From NCBI GenBank assembly GCA_002335605.1, contig BEDY01000005.1, forward strand, positions 1 to 64,000: a stretch of 64,000 bases of DNA, written 5' to 3'. Below, in pieces: positions 21,797-34,181 of this stretch. The notes under the pieces are model-generated. The model searched no databases, had not been told where the DNA came from, and worked only from the letters and a program-made list of their open reading frames with translations. The translations under genes were made by a program, and so were the position numbers. Source of the stretch: Prillingera fragicola (lineage: Eukaryota; Basidiomycota; Tremellomycetes; Trichosporonales; Trichosporonaceae). Every line of letters begins with the position of its first letter. The stretch's first letter is position 1.

Positions 21797-24700
21797 ATGG
21801 CCACCACCATCAGTGACGCTTCTGGTTGTGAGTATCATCAGCAGCTGTGCTGTGCCCCGGCTCACTCCCCCAGCATCCGACTCGGTGCAGCAACACAGCG
21901 GGGACCACTATGCAAACAAATACTTTGTCCTCCTCGACGGCGCCGTCCAACCCGACCTGGCGGACTGGATCTTCCACGCCGTAAACGTGAGCCTCCCCTC
22001 GGCGGCCCAGCTAACAACCACAGGAGAATGGCGGCTACCTCCGCACCATCCGCGTCTACGATGCCCTCCCAGCAGACTACATTATCCCCGGCGCTCTCCC
22101 CGTCCCGCCCCAGTGGACCCGGATCACAACAGCAAAGGTCGAGTGGTATCCGAATCCCGAGGCGCACGGGGCTCTGGGGCCGTGCATAGTCTTCACGCCA
22201 GTCGACGCAGCGCCTCCAACCCCGAGTCATCTCCAGGCCGCAGCGGAGACGCAGCTGCCCCCGTGCACCGAATTGGCCGGAGATACCACCAGCCTCCCGG
22301 CAGTAGCGAGCTGGTTCGAGCAGCCGCTCACGGCCACGCCAGCGGCGTCGGCGTGGGAGCCCCGCGCGAGGGTGCTGTCGGTCACGCCGTTTGAGACGCC
22401 GCAGATCTCGAGGCGCGTCTCGCTCGAGTCGCTCGAGGGCCCGTTTGTCGCGTGCTCTGGCACGCCGGGGAGTGGCTGTGATGTTGCTCCACTGGGGCTT
22501 GGGCCGGCTATTGAGATTCAGGGGCCTAGTCCTGCCGAGTATGTGTACCATGCGGAAACGGCTGTGGGGGATGAGCAGGAGCTGGGGGGTTTGGGTAACG
22601 AAGTGGCGGATGGGGTGGGAGGGGTATTCGCCAACGAGGCCGTGGCCAGGGCCGTTTCCATACAAGGCCCATCGCCTGCCGGCGAGCAGCATACGCCGAT
22701 GGAATGGCACGATCTCGACACTGCCCGCTCAAACTCACACCCCCACACGCTCTCCGACTCGGCATGGACACCAGCCTCAAACCTCGTGCCAGGCAGCTGG
22801 CCAACGTCAGCACTGGCGCAGTGGCAGCACTCCACGCGCACCACGCAGCAGAAGAGTCTGGCGGCGGCACTGGAACGGGCCCAGAGGGACATGTACGGCG
22901 CACCCATTCCGCCCAGCGCGCGACCGAGGACGGCGCCGAGTGTCTCGAACGCCGTGTCCGCGACTGTCCCGCGGGGGCAGCTGCAGCCTCAGCGTCGCGT
23001 GAACGTAACCCCAATCCGTAGTTCTGTGCAGAGGGCTACTCCTGCGAAACGGCCAGCGGTGGGTATGCCCGGCTCGCTACCGCCACACAAGTCTTTTGCC
23101 AGTCAGCATGGCTTGTTGGCGCCGCACAGCGAGGGTCGCGTGGGACATGTCCGCCGCGTCTCCAGTCCAGCGACCTTGGCTGTGCCACTCCCGCCATTAG
23201 GACGGAGCACGAGTGCGCCGCATGCTCTCTCTGTTGGGCAGATGCCAGAGACACCGACGCCGAAGCGCCGTCGGGTCCACAGCGGGGTTGCTGAGGGAGC
23301 CGCACTGCCCAGGCCGCCCGTGCTCGAGCCTCCGAGTAAACAGCTCTACGACGCGCTAGTTGTCACGCAGCCGTCCAATCCCACCGCGCAGCGGTCTGCC
23401 TTCGCCGAGGCATCACCCTTCAACCCCGGCACCCCCAAGCAAGTTAGTCGCGCCGCCTCGCAGGTTTGGGAAGCACCCACCCTCGGTGCCGGCTTCGACC
23501 TCCAAGCCCAAGCCCTCGTGCGCCACGCTCGCCCCTCCCCAATCGCAACAAGCAACAGCGCGACTCTACCCGTGTCCGACTTTTTCAGTCCAACGACAGA
23601 AGCGTTCCTCCAGACCCTCGCGAGCCATGCCGCGCCGACGGTGGAGCAAGACGGCGGCTTCCGGACCGGCTTCACGCCTACTGTCTCGTCGTTTGGCGCC
23701 GCCCTGGACATGTATCATGCCCACGGCAATGTGCATATCATGATGGCTCGTATGCCTGATGTGGGTGTGCAGGCGCGGGCGTTGGGGTACGATATCCATG
23801 CGAAATCCAAGTCAGCTTCTGCGGTCGTGGAGGAGCTGGCTGGGGATGATGACGCCAGCGACCTGGACAGTCTGTTCGATGAAACCGAGGAGGATGCCAC
23901 CCCGGCCACCAAGGAGGCTATGCAGAGTCTGAGTGGGCTGTCGAACAGGCGCTCAGAGGAGGCCGAGTCGAGCTCAAGCCTCGCGTCGCCTATCAATCTA
24001 GCCAGCACACTCACCCCGCCCCTCATACCCGTTCGACCTCAGAAGAAGGCGCTAGCGATTCCTTCACCGCTCAAGACATCTGCAGGCTACCCTACTCCCC
24101 CAAAGGTGCCAAGCAAAGTCGTGGCTCCTGCAGTGCCAAGTATCTCGGAGTCACTTACGCAACATGGTCAAGCTTTCGGTGCCGCTCCCCCCACCCCACC
24201 TGCGGACGATGTCTTTGAGCCGCGCATCGACAGCGATGAGCTGCACTCCACCATTGCAGCCATGTTGGAGACCATGGAGGTTCCTGAAGCGTATCATGGG
24301 CAGTATGTTGTGTCTACCCCACTCGACCGGCCGCCACTCGCTGGTATCCCGATGGAGCCGACCTCCGAGGCGCCAACTCTGCCGACGTGCATAACCCCGT
24401 CAAGGATCTTCTTCGGTGCCATCCCGCCAGTCATCAAGCCGGTACATCATATGCAGACTCCCACCATCCCGAGCGCCATTCCACAGCCAGCGACTCTGCC
24501 CAACTCGGGACAGAGCGCAGATCAAGTCGTTACAACCCAAGCCGCCAGTGAAGGCTTTCAAGCAACACTCCGCCACTATGGCTTGCCCCCCGATCTCACT
24601 GTATTCCAATTCACGCAGTACATGAAGCACCGGGGATGGCCGCATTCTGCAACTCCTGCGGCCTACCCCAGCGTCAACACCCCACTGTCATTGGCTGGTC

Positions 24701-26698
24701 CGGCGGCAGCGCAGCACCAGACGACGGATCAACCTCAGCCTCTGGTGCTTTCCGCCACAGAAGCCCACATTTACTCTCCAGATACGCTGGACACGGACTT
24801 GCGTCGCAGCCGTCCAGCCAGCGTTGAGAGTGTGGCGTCTTCGAGGGCCCTGCAGCGGATTACGGGTGTTCAAAGCGACAGTGTCCCGGCTGGTGACCCT
24901 TGGAGCGGCACCATGTGTGAGCCAGGCGGGTTCACCTCGGGGATACTTGCCACTGCCCAGGCCACACCGCAGCCAGCGGGCTATGGTCACTGGAGTCTTG
25001 GGGATGTGCCCCATGTCGGAGTAGTGCCCAATCCCATGCTGCATCTATCAGCGGGTTTCTCGGTGTCTGCATCTTCATGGCAGGTTGAGAAGCCTGTCAA
25101 GATCAGCGACATGTTTGACACGCCGCCGTGTGTGGCGCCTCATTCTGTGATGGCAAGTGGCGGGTTTGCGACGCCTACGTTTACTCCGCTGCGGCAGCCT
25201 CCATCTTCACTCGTGATACAGTCTCAGCTGTCGACTCCGACCAAGCGCAAGTGGGACTCCTCGCCAGCGTCGTCAATCCTGCAGACGCCAGCCTCGGACA
25301 AATCCCCAGCCAAGCGCATTCGAAGGGGCAGTGGCAAGAAGAACCCTCACCCTCAGCCTGCCATAGGCATGAACGGCTGGGACGGCCGTACCGATCCCCT
25401 CACAGGCCGCCCCGTCGACAAGTATGGCCGGCCAATACCAATCGAGACACTCATCCCGGCCCCCTCGCCTGCCTTCCCAGTCACACCGACGCCGCAGCGA
25501 CAGGCATTGCCCGTGAAGAAGGCTGCCAAGCCGCGTGCCACCAACTCGCAAACCCCCCACAGCTCCACGTATCGCCGCCCGGCCACGACTTACCCACAGC
25601 CCCAGACCAAGCAGGACAAGTACAAGTTTCGCGCCTTCATGCTATTCGCCACAACGCGGGTCGACTGGGATGGCGGGGCGAGCAAGCAGGAGTTCTACCA
25701 CGCGCTGCGACTTGACAATGTGAGTCTACGTGGCTGCACCGGGGCTGACGAGGCAGGAATATCTTAACAACGATGCTGAGCAGTTTATCGCTCAGTATCG
25801 TGAAGCCTTTGCGGCCGAGTGTCATGGGTTTCGCGACGCGCCAGAGGAGCGTCGTGTGGGGACGCCATCGCCTGCTCCACCACTAGCGCCGACGCCGCCG
25901 CCGCCGCCTGCTCCACCACCAGCGACGCAGCAGCAGCCGGCCATGTCGGACAGGGAGCAGGAGATTACCAGGATGCGTGCAGTCATTCACGACTGTATCG
26001 CTGTCCGCGACTGGGCCAAGCTCAGCCAGGCGTCACAGATTCTGCACGCTCTGGAGACCCAGTCCGTGCAGCCGGCTCATTCTGCACCAATGCCAAATCC
26101 GCCGCGCGTTCAAACTACACAGGAGCTCAAACAACGCGCGGCACAGCAGGCTGCTCAGCAGTACGCAGCGGCTCAGCAGATAGCACGACAACGCCACCAC
26201 ATGGCCCACAACGAGCACAGCCGCACTCCCTCCCGAGCGCCGCCAGTCAACATGAAGCTCACTCACACCGCGTCCATCACCCCGTCCCTGCCACCTTCAT
26301 CAGCATACACCCAACCGGCCGACTTGCCACCGTTTGGCACCCCGGACCACCCGCCTGCCACACAAGCAGCCAGCCAACCCGCTCACACAACAGCCAGCCG
26401 GTCCCTCCTCTCCCTCCCCAGCGCAAGTCCCCGCAGACAGCCGCACGCGCACAGCGGACAAGCGGCATACCCTATCTACAGCCAGCCAACCCTATCAACA
26501 CCAGCAGCCGCTGACTGCCATGCCCCGGAGCAGTCTACGGCAGCGTACGCCATCCCAGCCGAGTCATGGCCTATGCCAGCGTGCACGTCAACCCCGCGCC
26601 AAGTGCCACAAGCGCAGGTCCCAGTCGACGACTCGTGGCTGTATGTGCTTGACCTGACTGATGCCGACGTCTCGGCGCTGATGGCTGTGTCATCTTAG
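21797..26698 (+). CDS. Large low-complexity protein of unknown function
   Basis: The four-exon model is 21797..21827, 21874..21986, 22024..25719, 25757..26698, giving 1593 aa. The first 90 residues look folded, with YFVLLDGAVQPDLADWIF and a following beta-rich segment. Residues about 120-1180 are Ser/Pro/Thr/Ala-rich and probably disordered, with TP and SP dipeptides suited to proline-directed kinases and short basic patches such as KRRRVHS that could act as nuclear signals. Near 1235-1310 a second folded-looking segment appears, with YKFRAFMLFATTRVDWDGG and EQFIAQYREAF. The tail is Pro- and Gln-rich. I do not recognise the family. A transcription or chromatin role would fit but is a guess. 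Exon 2 could end six bases earlier at GTAAAC without changing the frame. Confidence 0.75.
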
Positions 26699-26922
26699 CC
26701 GACTAAGTTTTTGTACGACTCTCTGATCTTTGGTTTGTTTGTAGAGTGATAGAAACCATGAATTCCCCTTGCTTGCCCTTCCGCCGAGAAAGCCCGCCCG
26801 ATCTCGTGTGCAAGAAACGATTGCATCTAGTGTCCATCTTAGATCTCTATCACCTTCCACACCTCGCCACATCGCTGGTATTCATGTCATTCGCGGCTCC
26901 GTATCGGCAAGCTAGTGCTGAG

Positions 26923-28639
26923 TTAGAGCACCATGACAGCGCCAGCAACGACCGCACCGACGACGGCGCCGCCGAAACGCACGAGCGACGAGTCAACGGC
27001 CGCCTTGGCGCCGCTCGAGCCCGCACCCGTAGTGCTTGCGCCGCTGCTTCCCGATCCCGAGGCGCCGGTCGACGTGCCCGAGGTCGAGCTCGAGTCCGAC
27101 GAGCCAGCGGCAGCACCGCCGGCCGTGCTCTGTGACGTAGAGTTGGAGGAGAAGACGTTGATGTAGCTAAACTCAAAGTAGGCGTTCTTGTACGTTTCCT
27201 GCTGGTCGTTGATCACATAGGTCGTGTAGCAGCTGTTGGTGCCCTGGAGAGGGGGGCAGGTCTGCTCGAGGGTCGACTGGGCGCCGGCCCAGACACCGCA
27301 GAGCGTAATGTCAATGGTGAGGGTCTGGTCGCCGAAAAACTTGTCAATGTTGCAGGTGGTCGCAGGGTAGTAGGCGACCGGCTTGCCGAGCGTGTCCGTG
27401 TCGAGGTTCTCGGCGTCGGCGGTGAGCGAGGCCGGAACGGCAGAGCGGGTGAGGAACCAGACCTTGATCCACTCCTCTGCAAACTCGCAGACGTAAACAC
27501 CTCCACCAGCCGCAGCAAAGTCGGCACCGTAAGAGTTGGTGTTGGGGTCGCCAATCGTGCAGCCCGAGCCTGAGTTGGCAGTCACCGAGCAGTTGTCCAG
27601 GTTGAGCGAGCCGGTCATTTCACCCGCGACGCTAGAGGACGCGTAGCAGCCGTCCGTGTCAGAGTGAAGAGCAATCTGGTTCTTGGTCTGGCCGTTGACG
27701 CCCTCCATAATGTCAATCTCGCCGCCGGCGGGCCAGCCAGGACCCTGCGTCCAGATGGCGGGCCAGACAGAGCAGCCGTAGGGCATGTGCACGGCGTCAA
27801 TGACCCAAACGGTGCCAGGCTTGTAGGCCTTCTGGGTGGTAAGGAGGGGAGCGTAGCGCTTCTCGTTGTAGATGACGCTCGACTCATTGTCCACTGTGTT
27901 GGTCAGCATTGACCTGCAGGAGCACCCACCCTTCATGATAAAGTTGCCAGCATCGTTGGCATACAGAAGGGACGTGTTGGCGGCAGTGGCCCAGAAGACG
28001 TCGCCGCTGGTGGTGTCAGTTGCGGGATGCGTGACAGCCGAGTGATCCCCAAATTGGCGATGGGCAATGACTGCGCCGGGTGGCGTCGCCCAAGCGCAAC
28101 GAGCTGTGCAGCGCTGCGCAGCACGCAGGCTCGGGCGACGAAACCATGCTTGAGCTGATCAAGCAGCCTCGATACCTGCCGAGCACACGCTCAAGGACGT
28201 TCCTCGCCCAGGATTCGAGCGTTCGCCATGACCCGTTCCTTGCACAAACAACCGGCATCTCGTGCCAAGCGAGGTCCTGTTGATACTCACGAGGTAGTGT
28301 TGTCGTAAGGAGACTTGGGATAAGCCCAGCCGTCACTGCGCTCGTCAGCATATGGGCTGTGCAACTTGGGCGAATGCGGTTCACTGCTAGTGCTCGGGAC
28401 GAGCAACTCCGGCGCGCAAGCAAGTCGCGGCCAAGCGATGGTGTAGGCGTGTCCGCGGGCACAACTGGCCGGCATCGCACCACGCACACCGCGCCACCAC
28501 GCAGTGCCTTATCAAGCGCTGGCGGCCGTCCTGCTACTCACAGAAAGGTCTTGCCCTGGAAGTGGTCGACGCGGGGGTAGGTCGTTGCCGAGACTGAGAC
28601 CGAGGCCAAGGCGCCTACGAGGAGGGCTGTGGAGAGCAT
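26923..28639 (-). CDS. GPI-anchored GH16 family beta-glucanase-like protein
   Basis: The three-exon model is complement(26923..28006, 28291..28335, 28542..28639), giving 408 aa. A signal peptide covers residues 1-18. The GH16 catalytic motif GGEIDIMEG places the nucleophile at E144, helper D146 and acid/base E149, in the ExDxxE arrangement of endo-1,3(4)-beta-glucanases. A Ser/Thr/Gly-rich stalk follows the catalytic domain from about residue 330. The C-terminus is a hydrophobic segment (FGGAVVGAVVAGAVMVL) after a small-residue region, which fits GPI attachment. It probably acts at the cell surface on beta-1,3 or mixed glucan, or as a wall cross-linking enzyme. Exon 2 is only 45 nt, flanked by long introns of 284 and 206 nt. 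Pairs of Cys in the catalytic domain suggest disulfides. Confidence 0.9.
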
Positions 28640-29488
28640 TTCGTCTTGCGAGTGGGAGGGAGTGTGTGTGGTTAGGGTGGTTGTCGAGTATGTGGAGAAA
28701 AGATGTGATGCTTATAACAGTACGAGACTGGAGTGTAAATGTGTTGAACAGAAGAATGAAAGGAGGATGAAGAATCAAGACTAGAACAAAACAAACTTGT
28801 CAGCACAGCATTTATTTGTCCCTACAACCCACGTAGACATGCATACATGCGTGCATAGGTTACTCCAACAGAGATCAATCTCATACTGCTGCTGCTTCTG
28901 CTGCTGCTGCAAGTCATCATGCACATGCATGCATGCACGCATGCTCGCAGCTGCTGCTCACTGTTCCAACTCCCGCACAGCTTGTCCGCAGTCGCGTCTG
29001 TCGCCCTGGATGGACGCGTCGCTATTTCCGGGTATCCACTTCCTGTAGAGCCAGTTCGATGCCAGAACCGCCAGGCAGAGCGTGGGCCGTCGCAAGCAGG
29101 GTGAGTTGAACCATCGACGCCATGCCCTCCTGGGGAACTGGGGTGTGCTTGAGCTGCTCCTCGAAGACTCGAGGCATCGAGGGGATGACGCCACTGGAGG
29201 GCGGTGAGAAGAGGATGGTTGTCGCTCTGATGACATCAGCATGGTCGTTTCCGCATTGTCGTCTCTCAAAGTAATATGGTATTGTGAGTATCCGGGACTT
29301 GAGGATCGATATCGACGGTCTGGCCCCCACTCTGGATGCTACTCTGCCTTTGTTGGTGCTCTGTGCAATGAGTAAGTGAGAGAAAGACCAAATGTCAACA
29401 GTGTGTGGCGCACTAGTCAACTAGTCCCAGCTTTAGACATTAGAGACCATGTACGTCTCATTCCATGCATGTCATGCCTCGTCATACC
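28640..29488. other. Intergenic with simple repeats, between the GH16 and coiled-coil genes
   Basis: About 850 bases have no supportable gene. The part next to 28640 is the GH16 promoter. The middle holds CTG/CTT and ATGC simple repeats (listed separately). The part next to 29488 holds the 3' region of the minus-strand coiled-coil gene. Confidence 0.4.
28887..28979. repeat. CTG microsatellite and ATGC-rich simple repeat
   Basis: A CTG run with one CTT interruption covers about 28887-28910. It is followed by alternating CATG/ATGC motifs (about 28918-28943) and another CTGCTGCT stretch near 28951-28958. The ATGC block is self-complementary and could form small hairpins. It lies between two genes, so it is probably neutral and length-variable. 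Confidence 0.75.
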
Positions 29489-32148
29489 CTACTCTGCACC
29501 GCTCCCACTTCCACTCCCCTGGCCCCCGCCAGCGGCCCAAGGGCTTCCACTCCCACTACTAGTCCTCGGGGGTGTCGTCCGCGCTGCCGGGCTCCCAAAC
29601 CCCAGCGCACTAGGCGACAGCGGGGGGAAACTGTCGCTCCCCTTCCGCACAGCTGCGACGGCCGGCGAGCGTCCCTGGCCAACAACGCCGTGGACGCCTG
29701 AGGGCGGCCCGATCGCACCCGGTCCCGTTGCACCCGGCGGCGGCGAGCCGATTCCCCCTCGGGCGAGCTCCGAGGTCGGCGCGAGGACGGCGCGGGTCAC
29801 AATTGAGGCCAGGCTGGGGCCAGACTGCGCGTTGGATGACGGCCGGGCCGGTGTGGTGGTTGGCAGTGGCGGGAAGGCTGGGGCAGGCTGGAAGCCAGCC
29901 ATCTTTGCCGGTGGCGCGGCGTGCGACATGGCCGGCGAGCCCGATGGTGACGGCGCGTTGGCTGCCTGTTCCGCAAGGACTGACGGCGGGGGGTGGAAGT
30001 TGGGTGTTGGCCGAGGACGGACCGAGTTGGGGAGGTAGATCCTGTGCTGCAGTTGGGGCGGCATGAGAGCCGTGTGCAGGGCTGGGTCGCCTGATCCGGG
30101 AGGAGGCGAAAAGTGGCCAGGCATGAACGGCGCCGCCGAGGGGTTGGTACCGCTCGCGGCCCGCGATGACGAGCCACTGCCAGCTGCGCTGGTGGGCTTG
30201 GGCGCATTCCATGCAGGCGAGCCGGGAGTGGGGAAGAACGTCTGGCTGACAGTCGGCGAGGCCTGTGCTGGAGGCGGACGACCTCCCGAGGGGAAACGGC
30301 CAAACCCGCCTCGAGGACGGAAGGGCGGGCCCGTGTTAAAGTTGCTGTTCCCAGTGGCCAGGTTGGACATGCTGGGGTGAGCCGAACCGCGGCCAAAGCC
30401 TGGCCCATCGAATTCGCCGCTGCCGCCAGCCTCGTACCGTGTCGATCCGGGAAAGTATCCCTGGCGACGCAGGGCCTTGTTCTCCTCGGTCTTTCGCTCC
30501 ACCTCGTCGCGCTGCAGTTCGAGCTCCTCGAGCTTCTTCTGCAGCTCGGCGCGCTCCGCCTCCTTGCGCTCCTTGCGTGCTGTGACTTTCTCAATCTTGG
30601 AGTTGATGTCGGCAAGCTTCTTGTCCTCTTCCGCGCGATTCTTCTTGTCGAGCTCGCGCGCCTCCTCCTCCCGCGCCTTGTACTCTTGCCACTCGGCGCG
30701 CACACTGTCGACCTCCTTGCTCATCGCAGCGAGACGGGCTTCCACCTCTGGCATGGCCTTCTTCACATCTTCAGCCTCCTGCGTAGCCGTCTCGGATCCA
30801 GCCCAGCCCTGCTTGACCTGCTGCTCGAGCGCGAGGTACTTTTGCTTGTTGCGTTGGTCGTTGCTGCCTGCCTTTTCACTGCTCTTCTTCAGAGACTCAA
30901 TCTCGGTACGGAGCGAGGCCTCGGACCGTTGCGCCGTCTTTCGTGCCTCCTTGATTTGCACCTGAAGCAGCTCACGTTCAGCGAGAGCGGTGGCAATGGC
31001 GTGTCGCGTCTGCGCCGTCTGGGCGTCGTGTGGACTCAGAATGGAGGTCGGGATGGCGACGTGCTGGTCAGGAATAGGAGTTGACGAGCGCCCAGGCGAC
31101 GACGGCGTCTCGAGACCCAGCGGCGAAGGGCCAGGCTGAGGAGCATTGACCGAATTCGATCTGGATCTCGGCCGCGAACGCGAGCGCAGCGAGTTGGCCC
31201 GTGATCGGGGATGCAAAGTAGAGTTTGACGGTGACGCCGGGGGAATGAGCACGGCGTTGGATACTGGCACTTTTTGTCAGCAAGATTCTCTCTGCGACAC
31301 TTACCAAGACTGTCCTTGACTTCACCAGCCAAGCCCACAATCTGGAGCTCAATCTCGTGTTCCTGGCTAGGATCCAAGTCGTACACTACGACAACCGCGC
31401 GCTCCCGATCCCACCTTTGCGGCCTATCCGGCTTGTCGTGGAGATTCTTGCTCGGCCGCCTGGCCGCCTTGGCCGACTCTCCGCCATTCTTGCGCACCCT
31501 CCTCCTCCGCGCCGTACCCCCCGTTCCAGAGCCAGAGGCATTCGCCAGCCCCTCCTCGGCACTAAACTCGTCCCTGCCCGCGGGCTCCCACTCGTCCTCC
31601 CACTCGGCGTCGTCGTCATCCAGGGTCGGTGTACCGCTGGCGTCGTCGTCGTCGTCGTCGCTCACATGCGCAACGATGCGGGACCACGGCATGCCGTCCA
31701 GCGTCACAACGACGCCATGACTCAACATGTCCTTGAACGTCTGCCCGTCCGGCAACATGGTCGCAAAGTGGTACGCTCCGGGAACGAGACCGCCTGGTCC
31801 ACTGTCATAATCACCATCGTCGGCAGCCTCGTCACTCTCCGCTCCCTGCGGAACAGCATTGCTGCCCCGCCGCTTCTTCTTCTTCTTGTTCTTGCCATTC
31901 ACAGAGCTCGAGGCGTGCAAATGCCCAGAGCTCGCATGATGCGAATGCGAATGCGACGTATGCGCAATGTGCTGGTGGGGCGTCAAGTGTGTCGACCCCA
32001 ATGTCGGTAGTGACGGTGGCGAGCGTGTTAAAGCCAGTGTGACGGATGTTGGGGTGAGCTCGAGGATCGTGATTGACAATGGACGCGTTTGCGGCGTCAC
32101 GGCGTGCCACTGTGAGCCGGGCGAGGGGACGCCTGTGGGTGGCGACAT
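29489..32148 (-). CDS. Coiled-coil, proline-rich protein of unknown function
   Basis: The two-exon model is complement(29489..31269, 31305..32148), giving 874 aa. The first part (residues 1-270) begins with a beta-type segment (LSITILELTPTSVTLALT) resembling one sheet of a fibronectin-III-like domain. It is interrupted by a His-rich and a poly-Lys linker and resumes with GAYHFATMLPDGQTF and a closing strand VVVVYDLDPSQEHEIELQIVG. Two acidic tracts lie between. Residues about 360-570 are a long charged coiled coil. The C-terminal third is Gly/Pro/Ser-rich. I do not recognise the family with certainty; the layout recalls fungal AcrB-type ubiquitination-network proteins, but that is weak. An upstream in-frame ATG at 32289 exists; the start at 32148 was chosen because the sequence beyond it looks like leader. 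Confidence 0.75.
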
Positions 32149-32501
32149 GATGGCGCTGAGCACAGGCAGTGTGCTAGTGATTGGGTATAGCCCTAGCTGC
32201 GAGGGATGCTCGAGAGGGAGAGAGTGTAGTTGTCGAAATAGACTACGGAGAGAGAGATGACTTCGACCCAACTTGCTCAGCGGAAGCAAATTCCACAGTG
32301 GTAGGAAAAGTAGTAAGGAAAGTCACGTGGCACGGAGATGAGCCCCATGTCCACCCTCACTGTTGCTGCTGCTGCATAGATGTCGTCTCACACTAGACCA
32401 TGCATATAATGACACGATACAGGCAACGTCCTCTGCTGTCCTCACGCGCTCTCAAATCATAGGGGCATCATCACTCAAAGGGGATAGTAAGCAAACACAA
32501 C
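32149..32501. promoter_or_regulatory. Promoter of the coiled-coil gene and 3' region of eIF4E
   Basis: This 353-base gap lies between two minus-strand genes. The part near 32149 is the upstream region of the coiled-coil gene; the part near 32502 must hold the eIF4E 3' UTR. A short CTGCTGCTG tract occurs at about 32363-32374. No gene was seen. Confidence 0.4.
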
Positions 32502-33639
32502 TTAGATCGTAATCTTGTTCTTGTTGCCCTTCTTCTCAGAGTCCTTGTGACTCTCAAACGTCACCTCGGTCTGGAACCCTCCCTGCACAAGCTTCTGGTC
32601 AAGCTCGTAGCCAAGGACAGGCACCTTGAAGTGGCGACCAATGTCCATGATGCGCTGCATGAGCTTGTCCGACTCGGGGAGCGTAACGTCGGGTGCATCG
32701 CGCGTCCAGATGGCGATACGGTAGCTGCTGCGTTAGAAACTGCAGCTAAGGTGGCTCTTCAAGCCTAGGCACAACTCACAATCCCGGGCGGCACGACATG
32801 AGCACACCAGTCACGAGGTCGCTCTCGGCGGGCACCGAGCCGTCCAGCGGTGTCTCAAAGGTCTCGCCAATCGCCGCAAGCATCTAGTGTGGGTCAGTTT
32901 CGCGCTAGTCAACTCCACCACTCTACGCACAGTGTGCAGCCACATCTTGTCAATGCTCGACTTGGACTTGTCGCGGGGAACCTGGATCGCCCACTTGCCA
33001 CCGTTCTTGTTCTCGGGGTCCTCCCATGCGGGGATAATGTTGTTCTAGAATGTCAGCAGGAAATTTGGTGAAGAGCAGCGGGTCAAGCGGGCAAGTTTAT
33101 ACGCAAGCGGCGGTGACGTTGATAATCCAGACCACATCGCCGCTCGCGCAATCTCGCCCGCATCGCCAGCCGCTCGTTCGCCGGCGCACCTTGAACAAGT
33201 AGTAGTTTGCCTTTCCAGGCAACTGACTAGGGGGCACAACGTTGTTGTAGACACCCCAGAACTCCTCGACCGAGTTAAACTGAATAACCTTGCGGATGTC
33301 ATCGAGCCAGCCGCCGTGGTTGGATCCGGGAGTGGAAGGCAAAGCAGTCTGCGGGGTCTTGGGCAGGCCCTTGGTCTGAGGCGAGTCAAAGTAGAGCGTC
33401 CATGGCGCGTACAGGGGGTGCTTGAGGTCGAAAGACGACTGGTCGTGGAACACAGTCTTGGGGCCAGTGTGCTCCTTGATCTCGCCCTCCTCGAGCTCTT
33501 CGTCCTTCTTCTCGGCGTCGGCGTCTGCGTCCGCTGGCTTCTCCTCGGATGCGGGCTCGGCGGTAATGTGGGCCGCGGCGAGAGCCTCAGTGATGGTGCT
33601 CTCGTTGGCCGCGGCGGCGGCGGCGGGAATGGCGGCCAT
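32502..33639 (-). CDS. Translation initiation factor eIF4E (mRNA cap-binding protein)
   Basis: The four-exon model is complement(32502..32724, 32780..32883, 32931..33044, 33190..33639), giving 296 aa. It binds the m7G cap of mRNA and recruits eIF4G. After an Ala- and acidic-rich N-terminus of about 70 residues comes the family core: HPLYAPWTLYFDSP, then SVEEFWGVYNNV, then AWEDPENKNGGKW, whose tryptophans include the cap-stacking residues and the Glu that reads the guanine. The later segment IAIWTRDA is also typical. The N-terminal extension is longer than in yeast Cdc33 and probably disordered. The start at 33639 gives MAAIP; further in-frame ATGs lie upstream but in leader-like sequence. The first intron is 145 nt and the others about 50. 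An alternative acceptor three bases upstream would add one Ser in exon 4. Confidence 0.95.
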
Positions 33640-34181
33640 AGGGGATGGGAGAGGGATGGGAGTGGGAGTGGGGAGAGGAAGAGGAGGGATGTCGAACGGA
33701 TGTCCAGTTGTTGAGATTTTCAGCGGGCGTCGATGTGTCCTGCCGAGTTTTTCTGCACTGTACAGCTGAATGTACAGATGAGTGGTAGTGAGGGTGAGGG
33801 ATCTCTTGTGCCTCGAGGTGTGGGTATCGAGGCTGATGCGAGAGAGAGAGAGATGTGGATGCTGCTCGATGACTAGGTGCTGGTTGGTGAGCATGCACTA
33901 CGAGTTTTAACATAGGACATAGATATGAAAATGACGTGTAGTCACGTGGTCTGGTCTGGCTGGGTGGATTGATAAGCATCACACTCACCCAGGACATGTC
34001 ATTACGACCAGACAATGAAGCCATTGCTTTCTCATCTCTCTCAACAACCTCACATTATACACAAGTCGAGGAGTGGCTTAAAGCTATAGGAAGGGCAGCT
34101 CACGACTTTGGCGCCGTTCCCTGCCGACCTAAACGGCTCACTCCCTTGCCTAGACGTCGACCACAACGCTGCTCCCTCACC
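33640..34181. promoter_or_regulatory. Shared promoter region of eIF4E and TFB3
   Basis: This 542-base gap separates two divergent genes with general roles in gene expression. Sequence just above 33639 is purine-rich on the plus strand, so CT-rich as an eIF4E leader. No specific factor site can be named. Confidence 0.45.
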
